The notes: a model not told the origin generated them from the sequence alone. DNA of 64,000 nt from JACKFB01 sp041389525 (GCA_041389525.1 JAWKRR010000016.1:50833-114832); one strand, 5' to 3'; counted from the first letter of the stretch, positions 45,853 to 55,498 are shown. Numbers and translations are program-made.

Positions 45853-47277
45853 TCAGTTGCGGGCGAAGTGGGTCCAGCCTTGGGTCCAGTCGCTCTGTGG
45901 GTCGACGCCACCGAGGTAGGTGGTCGCGGTGAACCACGGGTCCGCCATGGCCGCCGCACCCGTCATCGCAGGGCTGCCTGCGGTGGGCCGGAAGTCCGGC
46001 GTCGCGGTGTTGAGCGGCGCCGTCAGCCCGGGGTCCACCGTGCGGTTCCCCGTGTTCAAGGTCATGACGAAGTCCTCGACCGACCACGGGTCGACGAGCG
46101 GCTTCTTGTCGGCGTCGACCTCGTCGCCCATCAGGAAGTTGGTCGCGCACGAGAAGATCGTGGCGCTGATGGTCAGCTCGCCGCTCAGCACACCGCCGGT
46201 CGCGGCGTTGGCGTAGGTCTCGGCGTGGTCGACGTCGACGCAGGCCTCGTTCCAGCCCATGACGATGGAGTTCGAGATGTTCGCCGCGGTGCCCTCACGC
46301 AGCAGCATGCCGTCGTCGGACTTGCTCGAGTCGGGGGAGCCGATGAGGGTCAGGTTGGCCAGCACCGGGTGCGAGCGCGGCAACGCCTTGTTGTCGTTGC
46401 CGTTGTTGTCGGCCTCGATGCCGTTGTCGCCGGCGTCCTCGTACTGCTGCACCACGATGAACTGGCCGCGCCCAGACCAGCCGCCTGTCCAGTCCAGGTT
46501 GTCGTCGTCGCCACCGGTCAACAAGACGTGCTTGACCGAGACGGTCCCGCCGAAGAACTCGATGCCGTCGTCGGCCGCCATGTGCAGGTGGAGAAAGTCC
46601 ACCTCCGTCCCGGCGCCTACGCCCTGAAACGCGATGCCGTTGAACTCGTTGGTCTCGGTGATCTGGTGGCCCGCGAACTCCACGCGGACGTACTTCAGCG
46701 TCCCGCTGTCGTCCTGCGCGTCAGAGCCGCCGTAGGTCCCGCTGCCGCCCTCGCCCTCGGCCTCGCAAGGCGGGGTGGCGCAGCCGTTCACCGGGGCGCG
46801 CCCATTGATGATGATGCCGCCCCAGTCACCCCGGGCGCGGCTGCCGACGGCCTTCGACGAGGTGAAGACGATGGGCGCGTCGGCCCGCCCCTCGGCCACG
46901 AGCTTCGCGCCGCGGCGGATGACGAGGAACCCTGTGCTGGCGGCCTCGCCGAAGACCGTCGTGCCCGGGTCGATGGTGAGGACGGTCTCTGACGAGTCGT
47001 CGCCGACGAAGACGCCGCCGACGAGCAGCCACTCCTTATCCGCCGTCATGGCGAAGCTCTGGATGATCGGGTTGGTGAGCGGCGCCTCGACGCGGCAGAC
47101 GGCGCCGGTGCAGGTGACCTGCGATGGCAGGGTCTGGGCGACCGTATCGCCCGCGGCGTCACCGAGCGCCGTGTCGGAGATGGTGTCCGTGGTGGTGTTG
47201 GCGTCGCCGTCGTCGCACGCGGCTAGCGCCACGCCCAGTGCCAGTGCGGTCGCCAGCGAGAGAGTTCTCAAGGTCAT
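45853..47277 (-). CDS. Lipoprotein with right-handed beta-helix-like repeats
   Basis: A 474-residue predicted lipoprotein. The lipobox is in LGVALAAC; an Asp/Thr-rich linker follows. The body has parallel beta-helix-type repeats: VLTIDPGTTVFGEA, STGFLVIRRGAKLVAEGRADAPIVFTS, GDWGGIIINGRAP, LKYVRVEFAGHQI, FLHLHMAADDGIEFFGGTVSVKHVLLTGGDDDN. Acidic clusters suggest metal binding. The chosen ATG gives the lipoprotein signal. Such proteins often act as surface partners of TonB receptors. It is the first gene of the receptor operon and has a Pho-box-like site upstream. Confidence 0.8.
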   Translation of the reverse strand: MTLRTLSLATALALGVALAACDDGDANTTTDTISDTALGDAAGDTVAQTLPSQVTCTGAVCRVEAPLTNPIIQSFAMTADKEWLLVGGVFVGDDSSETVLTIDPGTTVFGEAASTGFLVIRRGAKLVAEGRADAPIVFTSSKAVGSRARGDWGGIIINGRAPVNGCATPPCEAEGEGGSGTYGGSDAQDDSGTLKYVRVEFAGHQITETNEFNGIAFQGVGAGTEVDFLHLHMAADDGIEFFGGTVSVKHVLLTGGDDDNLDWTGGWSGRGQFIVVQQYEDAGDNGIEADNNGNDNKALPRSHPVLANLTLIGSPDSSKSDDGMLLREGTAANISNSIVMGWNEACVDVDHAETYANAATGGVLSGELTISATIFSCATNFLMGDEVDADKKPLVDPWSVEDFVMTLNTGNRTVDPGLTAPLNTATPDFRPTAGSPAMTGAAAMADPWFTATTYLGGVDPQSDWTQGWTHFARN

Positions 47278-47355
47278 GTCGGTGTCTCCAGCATCCGTAG
47301 TTGGGAGTTGCTGGAGGCGTGATAGACCCTGAACGTGTCGCCATGATGAGGGCGC

Positions 47356-47373
47356 GTGACAAGTCGATGACGG
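47356..47373 (-). promoter_or_regulatory. Pho-box-like direct repeat upstream of the beta-helix lipoprotein gene
   Basis: On the minus strand: CCGTCAT, 4 nt, TTGTCAC. The PhoB consensus is CTGTCAT repeated with a 4-nt spacer and Y at the last position, so each half has one mismatch. It lies 79 nt before the ATG, with CATCAT as a possible -10 about 7 nt downstream. The response regulator at the end of the operon is of the PhoB subfamily fold. Confidence 0.45.
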
Positions 47374-47438
47374 GACGGCGACGTTGCGATCTCGGGCCAC
47401 GCGCTAGCCGGCACCGAGCCCAGGGCGGGCGCCTTCGC

Positions 47439-50400
47439 TCAGTAGGCGCCGGTCATGCGCAGGTAGGCGCCGCCGCGGCCTGCGTCGGGGTCGCCGTCGC
47501 GGAATAGCTCGCGGGGGAGATCGCTGAAGTCGTAGCCGACGGCGAGGCGCAGGTGGTCGGCCAGGGTCCAGCCGACCTCGGCCAGCGCGCCCACGCCGAT
47601 CTCGGACTGCGCCAGCGCCATGAAGGTGCGGCCCTCGATGGCCACGTCCAGGCCGCGGACGATGTGAAAGGCCAGACGCCCAAGCACCAGCAGGTCGCGC
47701 AGGGTGCGGTCGTCCACGGGCGGCGTGGCGTCGGGGACCTCGGTGCGCTCTCGCAGCCAGCGAAAGGCGGTCTTCAAGGTCAGCTCGAGGCGCCAGGGCA
47801 GGCGGATGATGGCGGCGAGGCTGGCGACCTCGACCCGCGTGTCCGTGCGCGTCGCGACGGAGCCCAGACCCAGCAGGGTCACAGGCACCAGCTTCTGGCG
47901 GCGCGCGTGGCTGACGCGGGCCACCAGAGTGAGGCCGCGCCACGTCGAGGGCCGGTCGATGAGCGCGAGGCTGGCCTCGGTGGCCTGGCGCTCGATGTCC
48001 CGGGTCGTCAGGTTCTGGGTCATCGTGTAGTCCACGGTGAGCAGAGCGCTCAGGCCCTCGGCCAGCCGCACGTCCAGCGCGTTGCTGACCAGCGCCTGGA
48101 TCAGCTCGCGCCCCACGCCGCCATTGGCCTCCGGGGCGTTGTCGTGGCGGATCTCGTAGCGGCCGCCGAAGCGCACGCCCTCGATGGCCAAGACCTCCAG
48201 CCCGCCCGACGCCACCTCACGGCTGGTGCGCCCGTCCGGCCCGCCGGTGGTCTGGCTGTGCTCGAGCCCCGCCGACACCGCCACACCGGGCGCCAGCTCG
48301 ATGCGCTTGGAGATCCCCACCAGCGCGCGGTTCTGCTTGGCGCCGACGCCCTCTTCGAGCCGGTACTCGCCGAACGCGCGCCCGCCGCCCTTGAGCCGCG
48401 ACTCCGCACCCACGACCTGGCTGTGCACGATCCCCGGCTCGTCTTGCCCCGGGCCCAACCGCTCTTCGAAATACTCGCTGTTTCGCTCGTCCACACGCCG
48501 CCGGATCCCGATGCGCAGCGCGTTGTCGCCGTCCCAACGCGCCGCCCCGGACAGCCCGAGATCCACGCCCTCCGCGACCCGATAGCTCAGCCCCGCCCGC
48601 GTGGTCATTCGACTCCACTGGCTCGTCCCCAGCACGTCGTCGTCCCCGCCGACCAGCGCCTCCTGCGCCAGGTCCGCCGACAGCCGCGACGTCAGCTGAA
48701 AGCGCGTCCCGACCACCGCACCGCCCGTGTCGACGGTCTCGCCGTCCTCGTCATCGCGGTGCTGCCCGTAGCCGCCCTCGAGCGACAGGTCCACGCGCCC
48801 GAAGTCGTGGTCCCAGCGGCCCGCGTAGAGCACGCGCTTGACGTCGCGCGGGTCGCCCTCCGTGGTCGTGCCGGGCTGCCTCAGCGCCGACCAATCGTAG
48901 CGAATCGACAGCCGGTCCCGCCGCCCGGGCCCGTAGACCAGCTGGCCGCCGAAGCGCTCCGTCCCGCGGTCCTGCTCGCGCCCCACGGCCCGAAATCCCT
49001 GGTCGACGCGCTGGTACCAGCCGCGCAGCCGCAGGTCCACGCGCCCGTCGGTGACCTGAGCGAGGTCCGAGTCCAGCTCCGCCCGCCACGCGTAGCCGTC
49101 GTCGCCGGTCAGCTCGCCGTTGAGCGCTCCGAATCGCAAGCCGCCATCAGACGAAACGCGCGATTGGGTGCTGGTCCCTTCGCTGCGGGCCATCTCGCCC
49201 GACACGCGCGTCCCCGCGACCACGTCGACCGCCGCGTCAGCGCCCCACATCGTGTAGTTCGGTGCGTCCGCGCGGGTCTCGCGCACCAGCCCGCCGCCCA
49301 CCTCGACTCGGTCGGCGAAGCGCTGGCTGGCGTGTCCGCCGAAGGCCTGCTCGCCCGAATCCGCGCTGTCGGTCGGCTTGCGCGACTCGTAGGTCGCCAC
49401 CAGCCACACCTCGTGCCCGTCGAGGATCTGGCGGCCGGTGAAGGGCTGAAAGCGCCCGAAGTGCGAGCGCGCGACCTCGGTCGCCGACAGCGGGGCCTTC
49501 AGCACCACGCGGCCGTCCTCGTAGTCGATGCGATAGTCGGCGTCGCGCTCCAGGGTCGTCCGGGCGAGCTCAAGGCGCGTGTCCTGCTCGCGGACGACCA
49601 CCTCCAGGTGCTCGCTGCCGGGCAAAAGCTCCTGCCGCGACAGGTAGTAGAGGCTGCCGCCCGTCGCCCGCAGCTCGTCGTGGCGCGCCTCGACCCGCTT
49701 GGCGTCCTCGCTGGCGAAACCCTCGATTCGCGTGTCCCAGCCTGGCTTCCAGGCGTGCTCGAGCTTCGCCAGCGCGCCGTAGAGCCCGCGGTCGTAGCGC
49801 AGCAGCGTGACCCCATCGAAGACCGTGCGGATATTGCCGATCTGCAGCTTCGAGCGGTCGGCCTCGACCAGCACCCAGACGGGGCCGCGAGCGCGGATGG
49901 TCTGGTCATCGTCCGCCGCGTCGCCGAAGAGCGGGTACTCGCGCGCCGGGTCGATGATCTGGTCGTAGAAGGACTCGAAGGCCGCGCGGCGGGCCGAGTC
50001 GACCTGGGCGGACAGGAAGACGTGGCGGGCGAGCTTGCCGCCGGGGACGCGACCTCGGAAGTGCAGGACGCCGCGCCCGCCGAAGAAGTAGTCGCCGGCG
50101 GTGAGCTCGTCGTTGGTCGCGCGCTCGGGCAGGTGGGCGTCAAGCTCGCCCGCCGCACCGTCAGCCAAGGCCAGCAAGAAGAAGGCGCGGCGGCTGACGG
50201 TGACCGGGTGGCGGATGGTCGCCCGGTGGCCGGTCGGGTCGGTGGCGACGATGACCACGGCGGTTTCGCCGCCGCTGAGGTCGACCAGCTCGCCGAACTC
50301 GCCGTCGCCGTCGACCGCGGCGGGGCGGCCGTTGATGGTCAGTATGTTTCGTGGGTGGGTGCGGCCGGAGACGAAGAGGCGCGGCCAGTCGAGGGGATCT

Positions 50401-52040
50401 TCGCTCTTGGGCAGGCGGACGGAGAGGTCGCTGGCCGTGACCTCCGACGGCGAGGGGGTGCGGGTCGGAGAGGCCTGGGGCGCGATGAGGGGGTCACCCA
50501 AGGCGCGGCGCAGCGGGCCTCCGCCGAAGCGGCGCAGCGGGTCGGCGGCCGCGGTCTCCACCGGCGACGCGCCGAGGGTCGCGATGTCCAGCCACGCCTC
50601 GTAGACCGCGCCGCCTCGCGCGGTGAGCTGGACCAGCAAGCGCCCGTCCTTGGGGCGATCGACGCTGCGAACGAAGCGCCCGCCCGAGCCCACCGACGCG
50701 TCCAGGCGCTGGATGCGCGCCCGCGCCCGGATGTCCTCGCGCGGCAGCGGCGTCCGGTCCGCCGCGTCGACGGCGTCCAGCACCACCAGCTCGACGCGAC
50801 GGTTCATCGCGCGGTTGCGGTCGCTGATGTTTGGCACCCGCGGGACGTGGGGGCCGAAGCCCAGGCCCAGCACGCGCTCGCGGGACACGCCCAGGGCCCG
50901 CGCGACCGGCTCGCCGGCGACGAAAGCCAGCTTGCGGCTGCGCGAGAGCTCGTTGACGGCGACGCCCTGGTCGTCCGTGTGCACCTCGAGGACCAGGCGG
51001 CTGAGCTTGTGGCGCCGCAGCACCGCCCGCAGCGAGCGCGCGCCGTCGAGCAGCTTGCGGGTGGGCGCCCCCTCCTCGGTGAAGAGGTCGCCGTCCAGCA
51101 CCAGATGCGCCAGCACGCCGGCGTCACGGGCGCCGAAGTGCACGCCGAAGTTCACTGGCGCGCTCACCGCGCGTACGCCCGCGCCGTCGGTGACCACCAG
51201 CCGCGCCCGATAGCGTTCACCGCGGGTCAGCACGCTCAGCGCGCCGGCCGGCCCGGTGCCGTCCCACGCGATGTGCTCGGGCGGAGCGCCGGCCCCGCTC
51301 ATCTCTCGCACGGGGCGCTCGGCCTGCTCCTCAACCCGCGAAATCACCAGGCGCCAGCGCGCGTTTTCGCCGGTCGCGCCGCCGTCGAGCCGGAAGTTCA
51401 GCGGCGAATCGAGCGGTCCCGCCCACCACTGAAGGTTCGGCGCTTCGGCCACCGCCGCGCCGTCAGCCCCCTGCAGGGTCAGCGCCGCGTGCGCCAGCGG
51501 CAGCGGGTGGCCGTCGACCCACGCCTCGGGCGGGTCCACGCGGCCACTCACGGTCACCACGGGCAGGGCCTCGGTCACGGCCGGCGCCACGTCGCCATCG
51601 CCGGTGCCGTCGGGCCCCTGGACGCTGGAGGGCCCGGCCAGGGTGAAGTCGCAGCGCACCGGGAAGGTCAGCCGCGCGGGCAGGCCGGGGCTCAGGGTCC
51701 GCAACGCCCGCTCGGTCTCGGTCACGCTGTAGCCAGGCGGCAACGTGGTGTGGTCGATCTTGACCAGGTGCACGCCGGGGCGGAAGGCCTTGAGGTGGAA
51801 GCGGCCTTGGCGATCGGTGTCGACCTCGTAGCCGTGGTCGCCGACGACCCGCACGCCGCCCAGGCCGACCTCGCCGGGCCCGCGCCGACCGTCGCCGTCG
51901 CCGTCACAGAAGACGTCGCCCAACACCAGCGAGCGATCCAGCTCAGGCGTCGAGTCGCGATCCTCGGCGGCGCGCGCGGGCACTGCACGCCAAGGCGCCG
52001 CCCACACGAGCAATATGAGCAGCCAGCGACTCGACGACAT
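47439..52040 (-). CDS. Very large OmpA-domain outer-membrane protein with SdrD-like domain and barrel
   Basis: A 1533-residue outer-membrane protein. Signal peptide to about residue 24. An SdrD/CNA-B-like beta-sandwich (about 35-125) starts GDVFCDGDGDGRRGPGE. An OmpA-like peptidoglycan-binding domain (about 315-425) ends NRAMNRRVELVVLD. From about 640 there is a long beta-barrel-like region. It contains SLYYLSRQELLPGSE and ADYRIDYEDGRVVLKAPL, motifs also found in SprA-like outer-membrane proteins. The last strand ends LRMTGAY. It could be a structural or secretion pore. It follows the Kelch lipoprotein gene by 67 nt. Confidence 0.75.
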   Translation of the reverse strand: MSSSRWLLILLVWAAPWRAVPARAAEDRDSTPELDRSLVLGDVFCDGDGDGRRGPGEVGLGGVRVVGDHGYEVDTDRQGRFHLKAFRPGVHLVKIDHTTLPPGYSVTETERALRTLSPGLPARLTFPVRCDFTLAGPSSVQGPDGTGDGDVAPAVTEALPVVTVSGRVDPPEAWVDGHPLPLAHAALTLQGADGAAVAEAPNLQWWAGPLDSPLNFRLDGGATGENARWRLVISRVEEQAERPVREMSGAGAPPEHIAWDGTGPAGALSVLTRGERYRARLVVTDGAGVRAVSAPVNFGVHFGARDAGVLAHLVLDGDLFTEEGAPTRKLLDGARSLRAVLRRHKLSRLVLEVHTDDQGVAVNELSRSRKLAFVAGEPVARALGVSRERVLGLGFGPHVPRVPNISDRNRAMNRRVELVVLDAVDAADRTPLPREDIRARARIQRLDASVGSGGRFVRSVDRPKDGRLLVQLTARGGAVYEAWLDIATLGASPVETAAADPLRRFGGGPLRRALGDPLIAPQASPTRTPSPSEVTASDLSVRLPKSEDPLDWPRLFVSGRTHPRNILTINGRPAAVDGDGEFGELVDLSGGETAVVIVATDPTGHRATIRHPVTVSRRAFFLLALADGAAGELDAHLPERATNDELTAGDYFFGGRGVLHFRGRVPGGKLARHVFLSAQVDSARRAAFESFYDQIIDPAREYPLFGDAADDDQTIRARGPVWVLVEADRSKLQIGNIRTVFDGVTLLRYDRGLYGALAKLEHAWKPGWDTRIEGFASEDAKRVEARHDELRATGGSLYYLSRQELLPGSEHLEVVVREQDTRLELARTTLERDADYRIDYEDGRVVLKAPLSATEVARSHFGRFQPFTGRQILDGHEVWLVATYESRKPTDSADSGEQAFGGHASQRFADRVEVGGGLVRETRADAPNYTMWGADAAVDVVAGTRVSGEMARSEGTSTQSRVSSDGGLRFGALNGELTGDDGYAWRAELDSDLAQVTDGRVDLRLRGWYQRVDQGFRAVGREQDRGTERFGGQLVYGPGRRDRLSIRYDWSALRQPGTTTEGDPRDVKRVLYAGRWDHDFGRVDLSLEGGYGQHRDDEDGETVDTGGAVVGTRFQLTSRLSADLAQEALVGGDDDVLGTSQWSRMTTRAGLSYRVAEGVDLGLSGAARWDGDNALRIGIRRRVDERNSEYFEERLGPGQDEPGIVHSQVVGAESRLKGGGRAFGEYRLEEGVGAKQNRALVGISKRIELAPGVAVSAGLEHSQTTGGPDGRTSREVASGGLEVLAIEGVRFGGRYEIRHDNAPEANGGVGRELIQALVSNALDVRLAEGLSALLTVDYTMTQNLTTRDIERQATEASLALIDRPSTWRGLTLVARVSHARRQKLVPVTLLGLGSVATRTDTRVEVASLAAIIRLPWRLELTLKTAFRWLRERTEVPDATPPVDDRTLRDLLVLGRLAFHIVRGLDVAIEGRTFMALAQSEIGVGALAEVGWTLADHLRLAVGYDFSDLPRELFRDGDPDAGRGGAYLRMTGAY

Positions 52041-52107
52041 GAGGCTCCGCAGCGACCGAAAAAGCGCGCGAATCCTAACCCGGCCCCGTCAGACCGTCCA
52101 AAGCGGA

Positions 52108-53811
52108 CTACTCGGGGTTGTAGGCCATCAAGTCGGTCAGGTGACCCACGCCGCTCCCGCCGCCGCCCGTGACGCCGCCGCTGAAGAGGACCATGCCGGT
52201 CTCCATCGCGATGGCGCGGTGCCCGAAGCGCCCCGCCGGCAGGTCCGGGACCACAGGGCAGCTGGGATCGGCGCAGGAGAAGGCCACCGTGATGAAGGGC
52301 TTCAGCACCGTCTGGCCCGTGGTCGCGTCGACCTCCTGGCGGAAGAACTGATGAATGATCTCCAGGGTCTCTTCGCCGCCGCCGCCGGTGCCGGAGCCGC
52401 CCGCGATGACGACCTCCTCACCCCGAGTCAGCGTCGCCGTGTGGCCGCCGCGCGGGTGGGCCAGGTTGAAGCCGCCGACGCTGGTCAGAAACGCCGTGTC
52501 GGGCGTGGCCGCGTTGACGTCGTACACGTCGATCGCGTTGGAGGCGCCTGTGCGATCGAGGGTCGAGTACCCGCCGACCACGTAGATCTTGCCCTGGCTC
52601 GGCACGTAGGTCGCCGTAAGCTGCGTGCGCGGCCCCTTGGTCAGGCCGCCGGGCTGGCTGATCATCAGGTCGGTCGTGATGTCGTAGATCAGCGCGCCCG
52701 CATGCGGTGCGGACTCGGATTCGCCGCCGACGATCAGGACGGCCGGGCGCTTGGGGCCGGTCGGGTTGGACGGGTCGCGCGCCTCGAAGCGCTCGGCCGC
52801 GTGGAAGCGACGCAGCAACCCGTCGGTCAGCGGGCGCGCGCCGCGCACCGAGCCATCGAAGGGATTCCAGACCTCGTAGGTGGGGTTGGCGTCCACGTCG
52901 CCGCCGACGAACAGGATGGTGAAATTCACCGGGTCCAGCATCGTCGCCGTGTGGCCGACGCGGGCCTTGGCCATCGGCGCAGCGAGCACCTGCGCGGGCG
53001 TGTCGCTCCGCGGATCGATGACCTCGACCGTCGCCGCGGCCTGCCGCGTCCCCTGATTGCTCACCCAGCCGCCCGCGATGAACACCTTCCCATTGTTCAG
53101 TGCGGTGCCGGTGTGCCAAGCCCGCTGAAAGACCAGCTTGCCCCCGCTGAGACGATGCGTGTTCGTGCGGGTGTCGATGACCTCGATGGTGTCTAGCAGC
53201 GCGCTGAAGCCGTCCTTGGTCCACCACGCCGGGTTGGCGCCGTCGATGAGGCCGCCGCCCGCGATGATAACCTCGTCGCTGGACGTCTCCGTCATGGAGT
53301 GGGCGACGCGACCGGTGGTCAGCGACTGCGACTGCCGCGAGACCAGATCGGTGACCGGGACGATCGAGTTCACGTTCGCCATGAAGACGGCGAGGTCCTG
53401 CGCGGGGAAGTCCTCGCGCACCGTGGCCGCCACGCTGGTCCCGCGGCTGATGAGCTGGACCGCGTTGCCGGCCCCGTCGCTGGACCAGCCCTCCACGACG
53501 ACCTGTCGGGGCTCGTTGGTCGAGCTGAAGGGGATCGCGTTGATGGTGCCGCTGCCGCCGCCCGACGTGAAGGGCACGAGGTTGGTGACGCCTTGCTCGC
53601 CCAGGTCCGGCCCCAGCACGCGCATGTAGAGCAGGTCGACGCCCACGTAGGGGCTCGGCGCCGCGGGAGAGTCGTAGAGCTTGACGCGCAGGCCCTCGGG
53701 CGAGTCGCCCGAAGTGCCCGAATCGCACGCCGCGAGCGTGCCGAGCGCCAGGCCGACGGCCAGCGCAAGAGCGTGACACCCCAAGGAAATCGCCTGCGAA
53801 TTCGGGCGCAT
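52108..53811 (-). CDS. Kelch-repeat lipoprotein
   Basis: A 567-residue lipoprotein: lipobox in ALGTLAAC, then repeats of the Kelch beta-propeller type with VIIAGGGLID, KVFIAGGWVSN, TILFVGGDVDA, AVLIVGGESES, KIYVVGGYSTL, EVVIAGGSGTG and MVLFSGGVTG, each with the GG doublet. Seven visible blades predict a propeller. The ATG at 53811 has GGGAGTC upstream. It lies 12 nt after the PEGA protein stop. It probably acts as a surface-exposed or periplasmic binding protein; ligand unknown. Confidence 0.8.
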   Translation of the reverse strand: MRPNSQAISLGCHALALAVGLALGTLAACDSGTSGDSPEGLRVKLYDSPAAPSPYVGVDLLYMRVLGPDLGEQGVTNLVPFTSGGGSGTINAIPFSSTNEPRQVVVEGWSSDGAGNAVQLISRGTSVAATVREDFPAQDLAVFMANVNSIVPVTDLVSRQSQSLTTGRVAHSMTETSSDEVIIAGGGLIDGANPAWWTKDGFSALLDTIEVIDTRTNTHRLSGGKLVFQRAWHTGTALNNGKVFIAGGWVSNQGTRQAAATVEVIDPRSDTPAQVLAAPMAKARVGHTATMLDPVNFTILFVGGDVDANPTYEVWNPFDGSVRGARPLTDGLLRRFHAAERFEARDPSNPTGPKRPAVLIVGGESESAPHAGALIYDITTDLMISQPGGLTKGPRTQLTATYVPSQGKIYVVGGYSTLDRTGASNAIDVYDVNAATPDTAFLTSVGGFNLAHPRGGHTATLTRGEEVVIAGGSGTGGGGEETLEIIHQFFRQEVDATTGQTVLKPFITVAFSCADPSCPVVPDLPAGRFGHRAIAMETGMVLFSGGVTGGGGSGVGHLTDLMAYNPE

Positions 53812-53822
53812 CGTGACTCCCG

Positions 53823-55385
53823 TTACCATGTGACTGTCGTGCCGAAGCCCGGCGAGCTGCCCGAACCGCTGTCTTTGGTCAGCAACACCGCCGCGACCAC
53901 GCCGCCGGCGACCGCCGCGCCCGCGAGGCCGATGAGCACCCAGCGCCACGCCCGCTTGCCCTTGGCCCCGCCAGCGCGCGTGGCCACGAGATCGGCGTCC
54001 GTGTAGTCGCCGTAGCTTCCAGCGCCCAGACCGAGGTCGCCGCCGACCGCCGGCGCCGGGCGCACGACGGAGGGCTCGAGCTGGACCACGGGCTCGGGCT
54101 GCGTGACAGGGGCCGGCCCCACGGCGGGGTCAGGCTGCGCCACCGGCTGCGGCTGCGCCACCACGGGCGGTGCGACCTGGTCGTAGATGCGGCTACGGCC
54201 GCGCAGCGCTCGCGACTGGGGGAAGGCCGCGATCGCCGCGAGCAGCTTCTCCTCCAGCACCAGCAGGTTGACCTGCATCGACGCCAGCTCCGAGTCCACC
54301 TTGATCCACTCGAGCTCGGCGACCTGGTCGGTCTCGGGGTCGAAGAGGAAGGGCGCGATCTCGTAGCCCTTATCTGCCTTTCGGACGTAGGTGAGCACGA
54401 TGGCGTCAAGGCCGTACTCGCCGGCGATGCCGTCCGCCAGCTTCAAGAAGGGCGCGTCCAGCGTGCCCGACGCCGCCGCGACCGCGAGGCCTTCGGGCGT
54501 CTGCGGCAACGCCACCGCGCCGCCGGCCGTGCCGGTGCCGTCCGACTTCAGCTTGGCGCTGTAGCTGACGCTGTTGTTGTTGGCGAACCAGGACTTGCCC
54601 CACGGCTCGTAGCCCTCGGCCACCACCCGCAGATAGTGCTTCCCGCGCACCAGCCCCTTCTGGGACCAGGGGGTCTGGCCCACGCGCACGCCATTGAGGA
54701 ACACGTCGGCTCCAGGCGGCGTGCTCTCCACGGTCGTGGTGCCCAGGGTGTTGGTGTCGGCGACCTTGCGGAGGCGCTCGAGCGCGCCAGTCGCCGCCGC
54801 CGGCACCTTGCGCTTGTCGAGGATGAGATCCGGGCGGATGACCAGCACGGCGGACAGCGCGTCCTCACCGTTATCGTCGAATCCAGCCATGAAGTACGCG
54901 AGGCTGACCCCCAGCGCGGCGTCGACCAGCTTGTCGAAGTCCACCAGCTTGTCGAGCCCCTTGTCGTACAGGGCCAGCGACTCCTTGAACTTCTCGACCG
55001 CGGCGTTGAAGTCGCTCTTGGTCGCGGCCTCCTTGGCGGCCCACAAGGCGGCGTCCGCGGCCACCAGGGTTGGGTCGGTCTCCGCGGCCCGCTGAATCGC
55101 CTTCTGGTCAGGCTTCTCCAGGGTCTCCGGCGAGAAGAGCCGCAGCCCGTTGTTCATCTCCAGGATCGTGCGCAGGTAGTCGCCCACGCGGTTGGTCACG
55201 ATCGAGGAGACCTCGTCGGCCCGCTGCATCGGCACCAGCAGCACGCGCGTCTTCTGGGGTTCATCGCCGCCGCCTGCGGGAGGTGCGGCGGCGAACGCCG
55301 GTACAGCCACGCAGAGCGCGGCCACGACGAGGCCTGCCAGCAGGGGAGCCCGAACGGGGCGGGGGCTCGAGCCGGGTCTGTTCAT
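53823..55385 (-). CDS. PEGA-domain envelope protein
   Basis: A 520-residue exported protein. Signal peptide ends AFA at about residue 32. A helical region with TPR-like parts follows (LWAAKEAATKSDFNAAVEKFKESLALYD). A PEGA-type beta-sandwich has TPPGADVFLNGVRVGQTPW and LRVVAEGYEPW. A Pro/Val/Gln-rich linker leads to a C-terminal transmembrane helix (WVLIGLAGAAVAGGVVAAVLLTK). It is the first gene of a three-gene operon with the Kelch and OmpA-type proteins. It resembles myxobacterial PEGA proteins with unknown tasks. The promoter lies 85 nt upstream. Confidence 0.75.
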   Translation of the reverse strand: MNRPGSSPRPVRAPLLAGLVVAALCVAVPAFAAAPPAGGGDEPQKTRVLLVPMQRADEVSSIVTNRVGDYLRTILEMNNGLRLFSPETLEKPDQKAIQRAAETDPTLVAADAALWAAKEAATKSDFNAAVEKFKESLALYDKGLDKLVDFDKLVDAALGVSLAYFMAGFDDNGEDALSAVLVIRPDLILDKRKVPAAATGALERLRKVADTNTLGTTTVESTPPGADVFLNGVRVGQTPWSQKGLVRGKHYLRVVAEGYEPWGKSWFANNNSVSYSAKLKSDGTGTAGGAVALPQTPEGLAVAAASGTLDAPFLKLADGIAGEYGLDAIVLTYVRKADKGYEIAPFLFDPETDQVAELEWIKVDSELASMQVNLLVLEEKLLAAIAAFPQSRALRGRSRIYDQVAPPVVAQPQPVAQPDPAVGPAPVTQPEPVVQLEPSVVRPAPAVGGDLGLGAGSYGDYTDADLVATRAGGAKGKRAWRWVLIGLAGAAVAGGVVAAVLLTKDSGSGSSPGFGTTVTW

Positions 55386-55469
55386 GCTACGCTTCCGGAG
55401 GCGGGGAGGGTATGACATCGGCCTGGTCGGGAGCCGCCGACGCACGCGTACCCTCCTTAGGTGGCGCAG

Positions 55470-55498
55470 AGTTAACCCGCCCGAAAGCGCGAAGTCAA
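55470..55498 (-). promoter_or_regulatory. Putative promoter of the PEGA/Kelch/OMP operon
   Basis: On the minus strand: TTGACT, 17-nt spacer, TTAACT. It lies in the 117-nt gap between divergent genes and would give a leader of about 80 nt. Confidence 0.45.

Noticed and set aside
47553..52172. A 1539-codon plus-strand open frame opposite the large OmpA-type gene
   Set aside because: Same reason: antisense shadow in high-GC DNA, no domains, no ribosome-binding site.
53823..55385. MYXO-CTERM sorting tail on the PEGA protein
   Set aside because: It has a C-terminal helix but no Cys-containing motif before it and no Arg cluster at the end.
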